DNA from: Actinoallomurus soli
Lineage (GTDB): Bacteria; Actinomycetota; Actinomycetes; Streptosporangiales; Streptosporangiaceae
DNA length: 64,000 nucleotides
NCBI RefSeq assembly: GCF_024055715.1
Contig: NZ_JAMXMV010000012.1
Coordinates: 221,739-285,738 of the forward strand
Direction: 5' to 3'
Each line of letters opens with the position of its first letter. Positions within the stretch are counted from its first letter, which is position 1. Under the pieces are notes generated by a model. The model saw only the letters and a list, made by a program, of their open reading frames with translations. It was not told the origin of the DNA and did no database searches. The position numbers and the translations under genes are program-made. Of the stretch, positions 1-8,775 are shown one piece after another.

Positions 1-981
1 GACGGGGTCGCCGACCTGGAGCTGGTCGCTGTTGCCGAGCGTCGCCGGCTTGAGCCCGGACACGCCGGCCGCCTTGATCACGGCCAGGTCCGTCGCCGGG
101 TCGGTGCCGAGCACGGTGGCCGAGGCCTTCTTGCCGTCGCTGAAGTTGACCGAGATCTGGCTGCCCTGCGAGGCGTCGGCGACGACGTGGTTGTTGGTCA
201 GGATGACGCCGTCGGAGCGCAGGATGATTCCGGAGCCCTCACCCTCTTCGGTCGGGGTGGTCACCGTGATCGACACGACGCTCGGCTGCACCGCCTGGGC
301 GATGGCCGCGATTCCGGTGGCGCTCTTGTTGGACGCCCCGTGCACGGCGGTGGGACTGGCGTACACCGTTCGGCCGTGGTCGACGAGCGCCGCGACCGCG
401 CCTCCGGCGAGTCCTCCGGCGAGGACCAGGGCCAGGGCGATGCCGCTGGCGGCCGCCTTGCGGCGCGCGGTCAGCCGGCCGGCCGGGCTCTGCTGCATCT
501 GCTGGGTGGAGTAGGCGTACGGGTCCGGCTGCGCGCCGTACGGCTGCCCGTACGCGCCGGGGCCCTGGGGCGGCTGCTGGCCGGGCGTGCCCGGGGCCTG
601 GTACGGCGGCCGGCCCGCGGGGCCGTACGCCGCGGCTCCCATGCCGTGCGGCTGCTCGCCGTGTGCCCCGTACGCCGCCGCCTCCGGCCCCGCGCCGTAC
701 GGCTGCTCCTGGCCGCCGCCCTGCGTCTGTCCGTCCTGGGGCTGCGGGCCCTGGGGCTGCGGGCCCCGGGCCTGCGGCTCGCTCGGGGTCTCGCCTGCCG
801 CCGGGGCCGCCGGGCCTGCCTGCTCTGCGTCCGGCCGCTGCTCGGACGGCGGCCAGGAGCGGACGTCCTCGGGCTGTGCTTCGGATGTGGACGAGGAACC
901 CGTCCGTGCCTCCACGGATGGTGTCGTCCCGGCCTGCGACTCCTCGGGGCGCTCGTCCGCGGACCGGTCGTGGGTTTCCAT
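1..981 (-). CDS. HtrA/DegP-like S1C serine protease (C-terminus outside window)
   Basis: Trypsin-like envelope protease, seen from its ATG at 981 to the left edge (327 codons). The first ~165 residues are a hydrophilic cytoplasmic region rich in Pro, Gln, Gly and YG steps. One membrane segment follows (about 172-195), then the extracytoplasmic protease domain. The catalytic His (TNNHVV, His265) and Asp (TDLAVI, Asp298) are visible; the Ser motif and any PDZ domain lie beyond the edge. The start has a GGGGGA ribosome site. It lies 165 bp downstream of a histidine kinase and response regulator on the same strand, the order known for mprA-mprB-pepD in mycobacteria and for CssRS-HtrA in Streptomyces. 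It is inferred to degrade misfolded secreted proteins under control of that pair. Confidence 0.9.
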   Translation of the reverse strand, partial: METHDRSADERPEESQAGTTPSVEARTGSSSTSEAQPEDVRSWPPSEQRPDAEQAGPAAPAAGETPSEPQARGPQPQGPQPQDGQTQGGGQEQPYGAGPEAAAYGAHGEQPHGMGAAAYGPAGRPPYQAPGTPGQQPPQGPGAYGQPYGAQPDPYAYSTQQMQQSPAGRLTARRKAAASGIALALVLAGGLAGGAVAALVDHGRTVYASPTAVHGASNKSATGIAAIAQAVQPSVVSITVTTPTEEGEGSGIILRSDGVILTNNHVVADASQGSQISVNFSDGKKASATVLGTDPATDLAVIKAAGVSGLKPATLGNSDQLQVGDPV

Positions 982-1146
982 TGCTTCGTCCCCCAAAGTC
1001 GGTACTTTGTCTGACACTCCGAGGATGTCCACCGTGCCTTGAACGTCGCTGAGGCCAACCTGAAAGTTCGCACAATAAGGCCGGGGTAAAAGCCGAAGAC
1101 GGACCCGCGGCCCCGTCCCACACGGACGAAGACCGAGGCGCAGGCC

Positions 1147-2622
1147 CTACGCGGACACGGCCTCGGCGGGGTCCGCGTCGATCGCGTCGGGGTCGAGCGG
1201 GAGGGTGATGAGGAAGGTCGCGCCCTTGCCCGGCGCGGTCTCGACCTCCACCGTGCCGCCGTGCGCGTGGACCAGGCCGGCGACGATCGCCAGGCCGAGG
1301 CCCGTCCCGCCCCGGCTGCGGGCGGGATCCGCGCGGTAGAACCGCTCGAACACCCGCTCCGCCTGCTCCCGTGGCATGCCCGGTCCCTCGTCGGCGACCT
1401 CCAGCACGGCCGCCGGGGAGTCGCCCAGCCGCCCGGAGTGCACCGTCACCTCGACGGGCGTGCCGGGCGGGGTGTGCTGCAGCGCGTTGGTCAGCAGGTT
1501 CCGGATGACCTGGCGGAGCCGCAGCTCGTCGCCGGTCACGATGAACGCCGAGCCACTGCGCACGGAGAGCGTGATCTTCCTGTCGGCGTCGAGGACGCGG
1601 GCGTCGTGCACGGCCTCGGCGGCCAGGGCGAGGAGGTCGACGGGGCTCATGGCGAGTGGGCGCTGCTGGTCGAGCCGGGCCAGGAGCAGCAGGTCGTCGA
1701 CGAGCGCGCCCATCCGTACGGCCTCGTCCTCGACCCGGACGATGAGCCGGTCGAGCTCGGCGCGGTCGACGTCGTCGCGCTGCCGGTAGTACTCGGCGAA
1801 GCCCCGGATCACGCTCAGCGGCGTGCGCAGCTCGTGGCTGGCGTCGGCGACGAAGCGGCGCATGCGCTCCTCGGACTCGCGGGCGGTCGCCTCCGACCGC
1901 GCCTGCGCGTGGAAGGCGGTCTCGATCTGGGCGAGCATGCCGTTGAGGGCGTCGCCGAGGCGGCCGACCTCCGTTCGAGGGTCGGCGTCGGGGACGCGGC
2001 GCGACAGGTCGCCGGTCGCGATCGCGGCGGCGGTGTGCTCGATGTCCTCCAGGGACCGGAGGCTGGCGCGCACGATGGCGATGCCGAGCCCGGCGATGAG
2101 GACGACGACGACGCTGCCGACGATCAGCTCCACGCCCACGAACCTGCGCACCGTGCGCCCGACCTCGGTCAGGTCGGCGGCCGCGACCACGTAGCCGTTG
2201 CCCACCGGCTCGATGTACACCCGCCAGCGAGTGCTCCCCGAGACCGCCCTGAGGGTGATCGGCTTCTGGGCGTGCTCGTCGAGCCAGTCCGGGCTCTCGG
2301 GGATGGCAGGATCCGGCTGGACCGTCCCCCAGGGCGACACGGTGGTGTGCGTGACGACCTTGCCGTCGGCGTCGCGGATCTGGACGATGGTGCCGCCGCT
2401 CTGCCCGGGCAGGGGCTTGCCCGGCTGGGCGAGGGACCGCTCCGCCCGGTGCAGCAGGTCCTGCAACTGCAGGTCGGTGCGGCCGAGCAGGTAGTCCCGC
2501 ATCACCGAGACGCTCGCGACGCCGGTCACGACGAGGGCGAGGAGGACGAGCGTGACGACCGCGGCGATGAGCTTGATCCGCAACGGGGTCCGGGCGGACA
2601 GGCGCCGCGCCCAGGCGGTCAT
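1147..2622 (-). CDS. Envelope-stress sensor histidine kinase
   Basis: Membrane sensor kinase of 491 residues. TM1 is at about 15-40, an extracytoplasmic sensor loop of ~120 residues follows, TM2 is at about 161-184, HAMP at 185-240, and HisKA carries the phosphorylated His263 in SHELRTP. The HATPase has an N box (NLLTNALQH, ~375), a G1 box (DEGPGM) and a G2 box (GGTGLGLA). The ATG overlaps the stop of the upstream response regulator gene as ATGA, so the two are translationally coupled. The signal sensed is not evident from sequence. Placement before an HtrA-like protease suggests a secretion or cell-envelope stress input like MprB or CssS. The HisKA sequence SVIRGFAEYY resembles the TrcS/TcrY branch, so orthology to MprB itself is not certain. 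Confidence 0.93.
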   Translation of the reverse strand: MTAWARRLSARTPLRIKLIAAVVTLVLLALVVTGVASVSVMRDYLLGRTDLQLQDLLHRAERSLAQPGKPLPGQSGGTIVQIRDADGKVVTHTTVSPWGTVQPDPAIPESPDWLDEHAQKPITLRAVSGSTRWRVYIEPVGNGYVVAAADLTEVGRTVRRFVGVELIVGSVVVVLIAGLGIAIVRASLRSLEDIEHTAAAIATGDLSRRVPDADPRTEVGRLGDALNGMLAQIETAFHAQARSEATARESEERMRRFVADASHELRTPLSVIRGFAEYYRQRDDVDRAELDRLIVRVEDEAVRMGALVDDLLLLARLDQQRPLAMSPVDLLALAAEAVHDARVLDADRKITLSVRSGSAFIVTGDELRLRQVIRNLLTNALQHTPPGTPVEVTVHSGRLGDSPAAVLEVADEGPGMPREQAERVFERFYRADPARSRGGTGLGLAIVAGLVHAHGGTVEVETAPGKGATFLITLPLDPDAIDADPAEAVSA

Positions 2623-3317
2623 CAGCGCTCCGGCGGCAGGCGCAGCACGTAACCGACCCCGCGCAGCGTATGGATCAGGCGGGGGCCGAGCTTGTCGAGC
2701 TTGCGGCGCAGTACCGAGACGTAGGACTCGACGATGCCGGTGTCGCCGCGGAAGTCGTAATCCCAGACGTGGTCGAGGATCTGCGCCTTGGACAGCACCC
2801 GGTTGGCGTTGGTCATGAAGTAGCGCAGCAGCTTGAACTCGGTCGGCGACAGCTGGATCGGCTTGCCGGACCGCCAGACCTCGTGGCTCTCCTCGTCCAG
2901 CTCCAGGTCGGCGAAGCCGAGCCGCGGCGGGGGCTCGGCGGGACCGCCCTGGGCCCGGCGCAGCACGGCGCGGATCCGCGCGATGACCTCCTCCAGGCTG
3001 AACGGCTTGGTGACGTAGTCGTCGCCGCCGAGCGTCAGCCCGCGGATCTTGTCCTGGGTGGCGTCCCGCGCGGTGAGGAACAGCACGGGGATGTGCGCGC
3101 CGCCGCCGCGCAGCCGGCGGATGACGTCGAAGCCGTCCATGTCGGGCAGCATGACGTCCAGCACGATCAGGTCGGGCCGACGCTGCAGGGCGACCTGGAC
3201 GGCCTCGGTGCCGCCGGTCGCCGTCGCCACCTCGAATCCCGCGTAGCGCAGGCTGCCGGACAGCAGCTCGAGGATGTTGGGCTCGTCTTCGACCACGAGA
3301 AGTCGGGCTTCACTCAC
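2622..3317 (-). CDS. OmpR/PhoB-family response regulator
   Basis: DNA-binding response regulator of 231 residues. The receiver domain has the acidic pair D11/E12, phospho-acceptor D54 (VLDVMLPDMDG) and the conserved Lys of TKPF. The C-terminal winged helix runs from about 135 (SPTEFKLLRY through GVGYVLRL). The GTG at 3317 is chosen because it puts the receiver domain at the usual distance from the start. GGAGGGG lies directly against that GTG, which is unusually close, so the true start is slightly uncertain. The frame stays open far upstream, but that part has no homology-like features. It is the first gene of the regulator-kinase-HtrA unit. Confidence 0.92.
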   Translation of the reverse strand: MSEARLLVVEDEPNILELLSGSLRYAGFEVATATGGTEAVQVALQRRPDLIVLDVMLPDMDGFDVIRRLRGGGAHIPVLFLTARDATQDKIRGLTLGGDDYVTKPFSLEEVIARIRAVLRRAQGGPAEPPPRLGFADLELDEESHEVWRSGKPIQLSPTEFKLLRYFMTNANRVLSKAQILDHVWDYDFRGDTGIVESYVSVLRRKLDKLGPRLIHTLRGVGYVLRLPPER

Positions 3318-3500
3318 CCCTCCATAGTGACCTGCGGAGTTGAGTGTTACCTGAACGCGTCCTGAGAGCCTGCTCGGGAGACGCCACGGAGGCCCTGGGC
3401 ACCGGGAATGAACCAGGTAGATGTACGTTACACATAACACCGGTGCAGGAGGGTACGGACAGACCTCGGACAGAGGCACGACGGCGGAGGGGGTCCCGCG

Positions 3501-4304
3501 TTGGTGACCAAGGTTCCCAGGGCGTACACGGCGCCGCCCCCGGTTGTTCCCAGCACGTCCGCGGATTCCCGCCGTTGGTGGCCCGAGGTGCTCCTGCTCC
3601 TCGTCGTCTACCTGATGTACGACGGCGTGCGGATGCTGGTGGCCGCGGGCCACGGGCAGGCGTTCGCCGACGCGCATCACGTGCTCGGCGTCGAGCGGGC
3701 GCTGCACCTCGACCACGAGCGGGGCGTCAACCACGCCGTCTCCGCCGTTCCGGTCCTCGGCGTCATGATGTCGTACGCCTACGCGACGCTGCACTACGTC
3801 ATCACGCCGGTCGTGCTGGTGTGGCTCTGGAAGAAGCACCCCTGGCAGTACGCGCGGGCCCGTACGACGCTGGTCGCCGCCACCCTGCTCGGGCTGGTGG
3901 GCTTCTCGCTGTTCCCCACCGCGCCGCCGCGGATGCTGCCGGGCTTCGTCGACACGCTCGCGAAGTACCACGAGTGGGGCTGGTGGTCCGGCGACGCCAG
4001 CGCGCCGAAGGGCCTGGGCGGCCTGACCAACGAGTTCGCCGCGATGCCGTCCCTGCACGTGGGCTGGGCGGCCTGGTGCGGGTGGCAGGTCGCGCGCAAC
4101 ACCACCCGCCGCCTGCTGCGGATCCTCGCCGTCGCCTACCCGGTCTTCATCTTCGCCGTCGTCGTCGGGACGGCGAACCACTACATCGCCGACGCGATCG
4201 CCGGACTGGCCGTGATCGTCATCGGGGCCGGGCTGGCCGGCGCGACCGACCGGATCCGGCTCCGGGGCCGGTCCCCGGCCCACCGCGTGCCCGCCTCGGC
4301 CTGA
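3501..4304 (+). CDS. PAP2-superfamily membrane phosphatase / inositol phosphotransferase-like
   Basis: Integral membrane protein of about 267 residues with roughly six hydrophobic segments. The second and third PAP2 phosphatase motifs are visible: PSLHVGW (about residue 180) and GTANHYIADAIAG (about 223-235), holding the catalytic histidines. The spacing and the AMPSLHVGWA form match the PAP2_3 group that includes inositol phosphorylceramide synthase-like enzymes and many actinobacterial lipid phosphatases. The substrate is probably a lipid phosphate or phosphoinositol lipid, which is inference. A GGAGGGGG site at 3486-3493 serves either TTG 3501 or GTG 3504. It is transcribed divergently from the response regulator. 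Its last codons lie in a 39-bp duplicated sequence (see repeat at 4283). Confidence 0.85.
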   Translation: MVTKVPRAYTAPPPVVPSTSADSRRWWPEVLLLLVVYLMYDGVRMLVAAGHGQAFADAHHVLGVERALHLDHERGVNHAVSAVPVLGVMMSYAYATLHYVITPVVLVWLWKKHPWQYARARTTLVAATLLGLVGFSLFPTAPPRMLPGFVDTLAKYHEWGWWSGDASAPKGLGGLTNEFAAMPSLHVGWAAWCGWQVARNTTRRLLRILAVAYPVFIFAVVVGTANHYIADAIAGLAVIVIGAGLAGATDRIRLRGRSPAHRVPASA

Positions 4305-4357
4305 GCAGCCTCCTCGGGCCGCCGCGTGCCCGCCTCGGTCTGAGGTGCTTCCTCGGC
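4283..4357. repeat. 39-bp-period tandem duplication across the PAP2 stop codon
   Basis: A 36-nt unit starting ccgcgtgcccgcctcgg occurs at 4283-4318 and again at 4322-4357 with few mismatches. A third, more degenerate copy begins near 4365. The first copy includes the last codons and stop of the PAP2 gene, so the duplication carries a second copy of those codons downstream of the stop. Confidence 0.75.
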
Positions 4358-4424
4358 CCGGGCCGCCGCGGGCCCGCCTGGGCCCGGCGCGCCCGCCCGC
4401 CTGGGTCTGATGCGCCGGCGGGCG

Positions 4425-4643
4425 TCAGGCCTTGCGCTTGTCCGCGTCGGGCCGGGCGCTCGCCTTCTGCCGGCGCTCCCAGTCGGCCTGCCGGAGCTCG
4501 TCCTCGCTGGGCGCCTCGATCCTGCGGATGTGCCGGTTCATCGAACGGATCAGGAAGAAGAGCGTCAGGCCCAGCGCGGCGACGATGAAGAAGGCCACCA
4601 CCCCTGGGGTGACCTGGTCTTCGTTGACCGCGAGATACATCAT
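4425..4643 (-). CDS. Small single-pass membrane protein downstream of mca
   Basis: 72-residue protein starting [10 protein letters not shown]. One hydrophobic segment (about 13-34, [18 protein letters not shown]) is followed by a charged cytoplasmic tail rich in Arg, Lys and Glu. The ATG overlaps the mca stop by four bases (4640-4643), so it is translationally coupled to mca. Similar small membrane proteins follow mca in other actinobacteria (Rv1083 after Rv1082, from memory). The function is unknown. The tail sequence [20 protein letters not shown] gives no recognised domain. Confidence 0.8.
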   Translation of the reverse strand: MMYLAVNEDQVTPGVVAFFIVAALGLTLFFLIRSMNRHIRRIEAPSEDELRQADWERRQKASARPDADKRKA

Positions 4644-5536
4644 GACAGGCACACCTTCTCCCGGACGCCGGCGAACAGGTCGTCCTCCGGCAGTTCCGTG
4701 TCGACCAGGGAACGAGCCAAATGGTAGTCCTCGGTCGGCCATGCCTTCCGCCGGAGCTCCGTCGGGCAGGCGAAGAACGGGCCGTTCGGGTCGATCTGGG
4801 TGGCGTGGGCGAGGAGCGCCTGGTCGCGCACGTCGAAGTGGTCGGCGCACGGCACGCGCGTGGTGATCTCCCACTGGAGCGGGCGGTCCTGCCAGCGCTT
4901 GAGCATCTCGGTGTAGGGCGACTCGAGGCCCGCCTCGACCATCGCGGCGTGCTCCGCCTGGAACCGCTCCTGGTGGAAGGTCATGTGGTAGTAGAGCTTG
5001 AGCGGCTGCCACGGCTCCCCGGTGCCGGGGTAGCGGTCGGGGTCGCCCGCCGCCTCGAAGGCCTCCACCGAGACCTTGTGGGTCATGATGTGGTCGGGGT
5101 GGGGGTAGCCGCCGTTGTCGTCGTAGGTCAGGATCACGTGCGGCCGGAACTCACGGACCGCGCGGACCAGCGGCTCACTCGCCACCTCGATCGGCTGCAG
5201 AGCGAAGCAGCCCTCCGGGAGCGGCGGCAGCGGGTCGCCCTCGGGCAGGCCGGAGTCGACGAAGCCCAGCCACTGCTGCTCCACGCCGAGGATCTCCCGG
5301 GCCTTGGCCATCTCCTCCATGCGCACCGCCGCGAGATTCGCCTTGATCTCCGGCTTGTCCATCGCGGGGTTGAGGATGTCCCCGCGCTCACCGCCGGTGC
5401 AGGTGACGACCAGGACCTCGACGCCCTCGGACGAGTAGCGCGCCATCGTGGCGGCGCCCTTGCTGGACTCGTCGTCCGGATGAGCGTGGACGGCCATCAG
5501 GCGCAACGGCTCGGTACCGGTCGATCTCTCGGACAA
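4640..5536 (-). CDS. mca: Mycothiol S-conjugate amidase
   Basis: Zinc amidase of the LmbE/PIG-L fold, 298 residues. It hydrolyses mycothiol S-conjugates to a mercapturic acid and GlcN-Ins, so exporting toxins and antibiotics from mycothiol-producing actinobacteria. Zinc-binding AHPDDE is at residues 18-23 and the second motif PHPDH at about 143-147. Further Mca-like traits are [15 protein letters not shown] and the long C-terminal region with [11 protein letters not shown]. MshB, the paralogue that makes mycothiol, shares the fold, but the length and the C-terminal half fit Mca better. It overlaps the downstream small membrane protein gene and is divergent from the DUF4307 gene, the same order as Rv1081c-Rv1082-Rv1083. 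Confidence 0.95.
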   Translation of the reverse strand: MSERSTGTEPLRLMAVHAHPDDESSKGAATMARYSSEGVEVLVVTCTGGERGDILNPAMDKPEIKANLAAVRMEEMAKAREILGVEQQWLGFVDSGLPEGDPLPPLPEGCFALQPIEVASEPLVRAVREFRPHVILTYDDNGGYPHPDHIMTHKVSVEAFEAAGDPDRYPGTGEPWQPLKLYYHMTFHQERFQAEHAAMVEAGLESPYTEMLKRWQDRPLQWEITTRVPCADHFDVRDQALLAHATQIDPNGPFFACPTELRRKAWPTEDYHLARSLVDTELPEDDLFAGVREKVCLS

Positions 5537-5752
5537 CGTAGGCTCCCCGTCAGCGTAAGGTCATAGTCGTCGCGCGGGGTGGCCCCCGGTGGTGGAAGGC
5601 CGCTCCCGACAGGTGGATTCTTCCGGAGAACACCGGCCCCCCGCACGAAGATTCCCGGTGGGGGACACCGTAACGAGCCCCACCGACGAACGAGGGAGGG
5701 ATGCGGTGTTCGACCTGGGCATGACTCCCGGGGCGGCCACGCCGCGACGCCG

Positions 5753-6136
5753 ATGAGCACGACAGGTACGGTGGCTGCGACGAGCCGCACCCGCAAGGGC
5801 AACGTGGTGGCCTACGCGGTCATCGGCGTGCTGGTGGCGGTCTGCGCCATCGGCTGGGCGATCATCGTGGGATTCTCGGAGGGCAGGCCCGGGATCACCC
5901 CGGAGGTCATCTCCTTCCAGCTGGCGGATCACTCGGTGCGCGTGCACTACCAGATCAGCAAGCCGAAGGGCGATGACGTGCGCTGTTCTCTCGTGGCGTA
6001 CGGCACCGATCACTCCGAACTCGGGCGGGCCGATGTGACCGTTCCGCCCGGTACCGGCAGTATTGAGCGGCATCAGGAGTTGCCGACATCATCACGGGCC
6101 ACGTCCGTGACCGTCAACGACTGCCGCGTAGGTTAA
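5753..6136 (+). CDS. DUF4307 single-pass membrane protein
   Basis: Protein of 127 residues. A short cytoplasmic N-terminus is followed by a membrane segment at about 17-40 (VVAYAVIGVLVAVCAIGWAII). An extracytoplasmic domain of ~85 residues holds the DUF4307 pattern (ISFQLADHSVRVHYQI, RCSLVAY, VTVNDCRVG). Two cysteines, in RCSL and NDCR, could form a disulfide outside the cell. The ATG at 5753 is chosen because it gives the usual short N-terminus. It sits between mca (divergent) and greA (same strand), as in mycobacteria. No function is established for the family. Confidence 0.85.
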   Translation: MSTTGTVAATSRTRKGNVVAYAVIGVLVAVCAIGWAIIVGFSEGRPGITPEVISFQLADHSVRVHYQISKPKGDDVRCSLVAYGTDHSELGRADVTVPPGTGSIERHQELPTSSRATSVTVNDCRVG

Positions 6137-6269
6137 AAAGGCATCCCCACTGGGGAACAAACATGAACGTCATAACGGCATAAAGCTCTCGTCCCTCGGC
6201 TACTTCACGTTCAAGTGCCGGTAGCCTAGAGAGTTCAACGGCCGCACTTCATGTGGATGAGGAGTACCC

Positions 6270-6770
6270 GTGACCGAGACCCGCAATGAGAACGTCACCT
6301 GGCTGACCCAGGAGGCGTACGACCGGCTCAAGGCAGAGCTGGACTACCTCACGGGCGAGGGCCGGATCGCGATCGCACAGAAGATCGAGGCCGCTCGTGA
6401 GGAAGGGGACCTGCGGGAGAACGGCGGATACCACGCGGCCAAGGAGGAGCAGGGCAAGCAGGAGGGCCGCGTCCTCCAGCTCCAGCAGATCCTGCAGAAC
6501 GCCCGCGTGGGTGAGGCGCCCCGCACCGAAGGTGTGGTCGGTCCCGGTATGACCGTCACCGTGCAGTTCGTCGGCGACGACGAGGAGGTCACGTTCCTGC
6601 TGGCCTCCCGTGAGGAGAGCGGCGCCCCGATCGACGTCTACTCCCCCAAGTCCCCGCTCGGCGCCGCCATCAACGGCAAGAAGGTCGGCGAGAAGGCCAA
6701 GTACAACCTGCCGAACGGCCGGAGCATGGAGGTCGAGATCCTCGACGCCACGCCGTACGCCGGCTCCTGA
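6270..6770 (+). CDS. greA: Transcription elongation factor GreA
   Basis: 166-residue GreA. It stimulates cleavage of backtracked RNA by RNA polymerase. The N-terminal coiled coil holds the acidic tip EEGDLRENGGYHAAKEEQ (about 47-64). The C-terminal FKBP-like domain has PKSPLGAAINGKKVGE. The GTG start has a GAGGAG ribosome site and the length is typical. It is followed by a strong bidirectional hairpin that separates it from the convergent Lrp-type regulator gene. Confidence 0.98.
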   Translation: MTETRNENVTWLTQEAYDRLKAELDYLTGEGRIAIAQKIEAAREEGDLRENGGYHAAKEEQGKQEGRVLQLQQILQNARVGEAPRTEGVVGPGMTVTVQFVGDDEEVTFLLASREESGAPIDVYSPKSPLGAAINGKKVGEKAKYNLPNGRSMEVEILDATPYAGS

Positions 6771-6799
6771 GCCGCCGCACCTTCCGCCCCCGGACATCC

Positions 6800-6840
6800 A
6801 CGTCATCGCCCGTACGCCCTCGGCGTACGGGCGATGGCGT
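6800..6840. terminator. Bidirectional terminator between greA and lrp-like gene
   Basis: Perfect 15-bp inverted repeat catcgcccgtacgcc (6804-6818) / ggcgtacgggcgatg (6822-6836) with a 3-nt loop. It extends outward to 6800-6840 with one G-T wobble. It lies between the converging ends of greA and the Lrp/AsnC gene. Confidence 0.85.
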
Positions 6841-6845
6841 GTGTC

Positions 6846-7313
6846 TCACTGCCGCGCGGCGGCCCGTACGAGCGGCAGCGTCCGCTGCGGCACCGGGGTG
6901 GCCAGCGCGATGACGGTCGAGGTCCGCTGAACGCCCTCGACGTCGACGATCAGGTCGATGACGCGCTGTAGGTCCTGGTTGCCCCGCCCGACGATGCGGC
7001 AGAGCATGTCGCCGCCGCCGGTGATGGTGTGCGCCTCGATGACCTCGGGAATGGCCGCCAGCCGGGCGGCGACGGGATCGTGCCCGCCCACCTGCCGGAT
7101 CTCCAGCGTGATGAACGCCGTCACCTGGTAACCGAGCGCGGCCGGGTCCACCTCCGGCCCGAACCCGCGGATGACCCCGCGCTCCTGCAGCCGGTCCAGC
7201 CTCGCCTGCACGGTGCCGCGGGCCACCCCCAGCCGGCGTGAGCACTCCAGGACGCCGATGCGCGGCTCGGCGTTCAGCAGCCCGATCAGCCGGGCGTCGA
7301 GATCGTCGATCAT
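6846..7313 (-). CDS. Lrp/AsnC-family transcriptional regulator
   Basis: 155-residue feast/famine regulator. The N-terminal helix-turn-helix (about 1-60) includes DDLDARLIGLL, CSRRLGVARGTVQARLDRL and ERGVIRGF. The C-terminal RAM effector domain (about 65-145) holds HTITGGGDMLCRIVGRGNQDL. The ATG at 7313 starts exactly at the family's usual MIDDLD and has a GAGGG site. It is divergent from 4-hydroxyphenylpyruvate dioxygenase. The shared 159-bp intergenic region carries three copies of a ctgtacag/tgggca motif, so the protein probably regulates hppD and itself in response to an aromatic amino acid (inference). Confidence 0.92.
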   Translation of the reverse strand: MIDDLDARLIGLLNAEPRIGVLECSRRLGVARGTVQARLDRLQERGVIRGFGPEVDPAALGYQVTAFITLEIRQVGGHDPVAARLAAIPEVIEAHTITGGGDMLCRIVGRGNQDLQRVIDLIVDVEGVQRTSTVIALATPVPQRTLPLVRAAARQ

Positions 7314-7330
7314 CTCGCCCTCACTTTTCC

Positions 7331-7419
7331 CTGGGCAGGGTGTACAGATCTGCCCACCCTCTCCCGCCCGAACTGTACAGACTGCCCAGTGATTTCGGCA
7401 GGTCTTGCCCACTCTGTAC
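7331..7419. promoter_or_regulatory. Operator array between Lrp-type regulator and hppD
   Basis: The arm ctgggcagggtgtacag (7331-7347) is repeated in inverted orientation at 7373-7389 with 15 of 17 identical positions. The first arm also forms its own dyad, tgggcag (7332-7338) with ctgccca (7350-7356). The core ctgtacag at 7373-7380 is a perfect palindrome. A third copy, tgcccactctgtac (7406-7419), has the same two blocks. Repeated dyads in phase upstream of a divergent gene pair are typical Lrp-family binding DNA. Confidence 0.7.
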
Positions 7420-7436
7420 CCGGCGACCCACATTGA

Positions 7437-8618
<1,182 letters not shown>

Positions 8619-8775
8619 TCCGCGATCACCGGAACCGCGCGGAGATTCCCCGTAAGGCGAAGGCAAAGGTTTCTTGGGGGAGGATCGCTCACCGGCCCGT
8701 TTCCGCCGTTTCGCGGGCGGGATCGAGCAAAACGGCGAGTTCGCTTTATCGGCGTTTTGCGGCGAGGCTGGGGCG

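Noticed and set aside
2622..4283. Extended N-terminus for the response regulator up to 4283
   Set aside because: The added ~320 residues lie antisense to the PAP2 gene and are compositionally biased; the receiver domain begins normally at GTG 3317.
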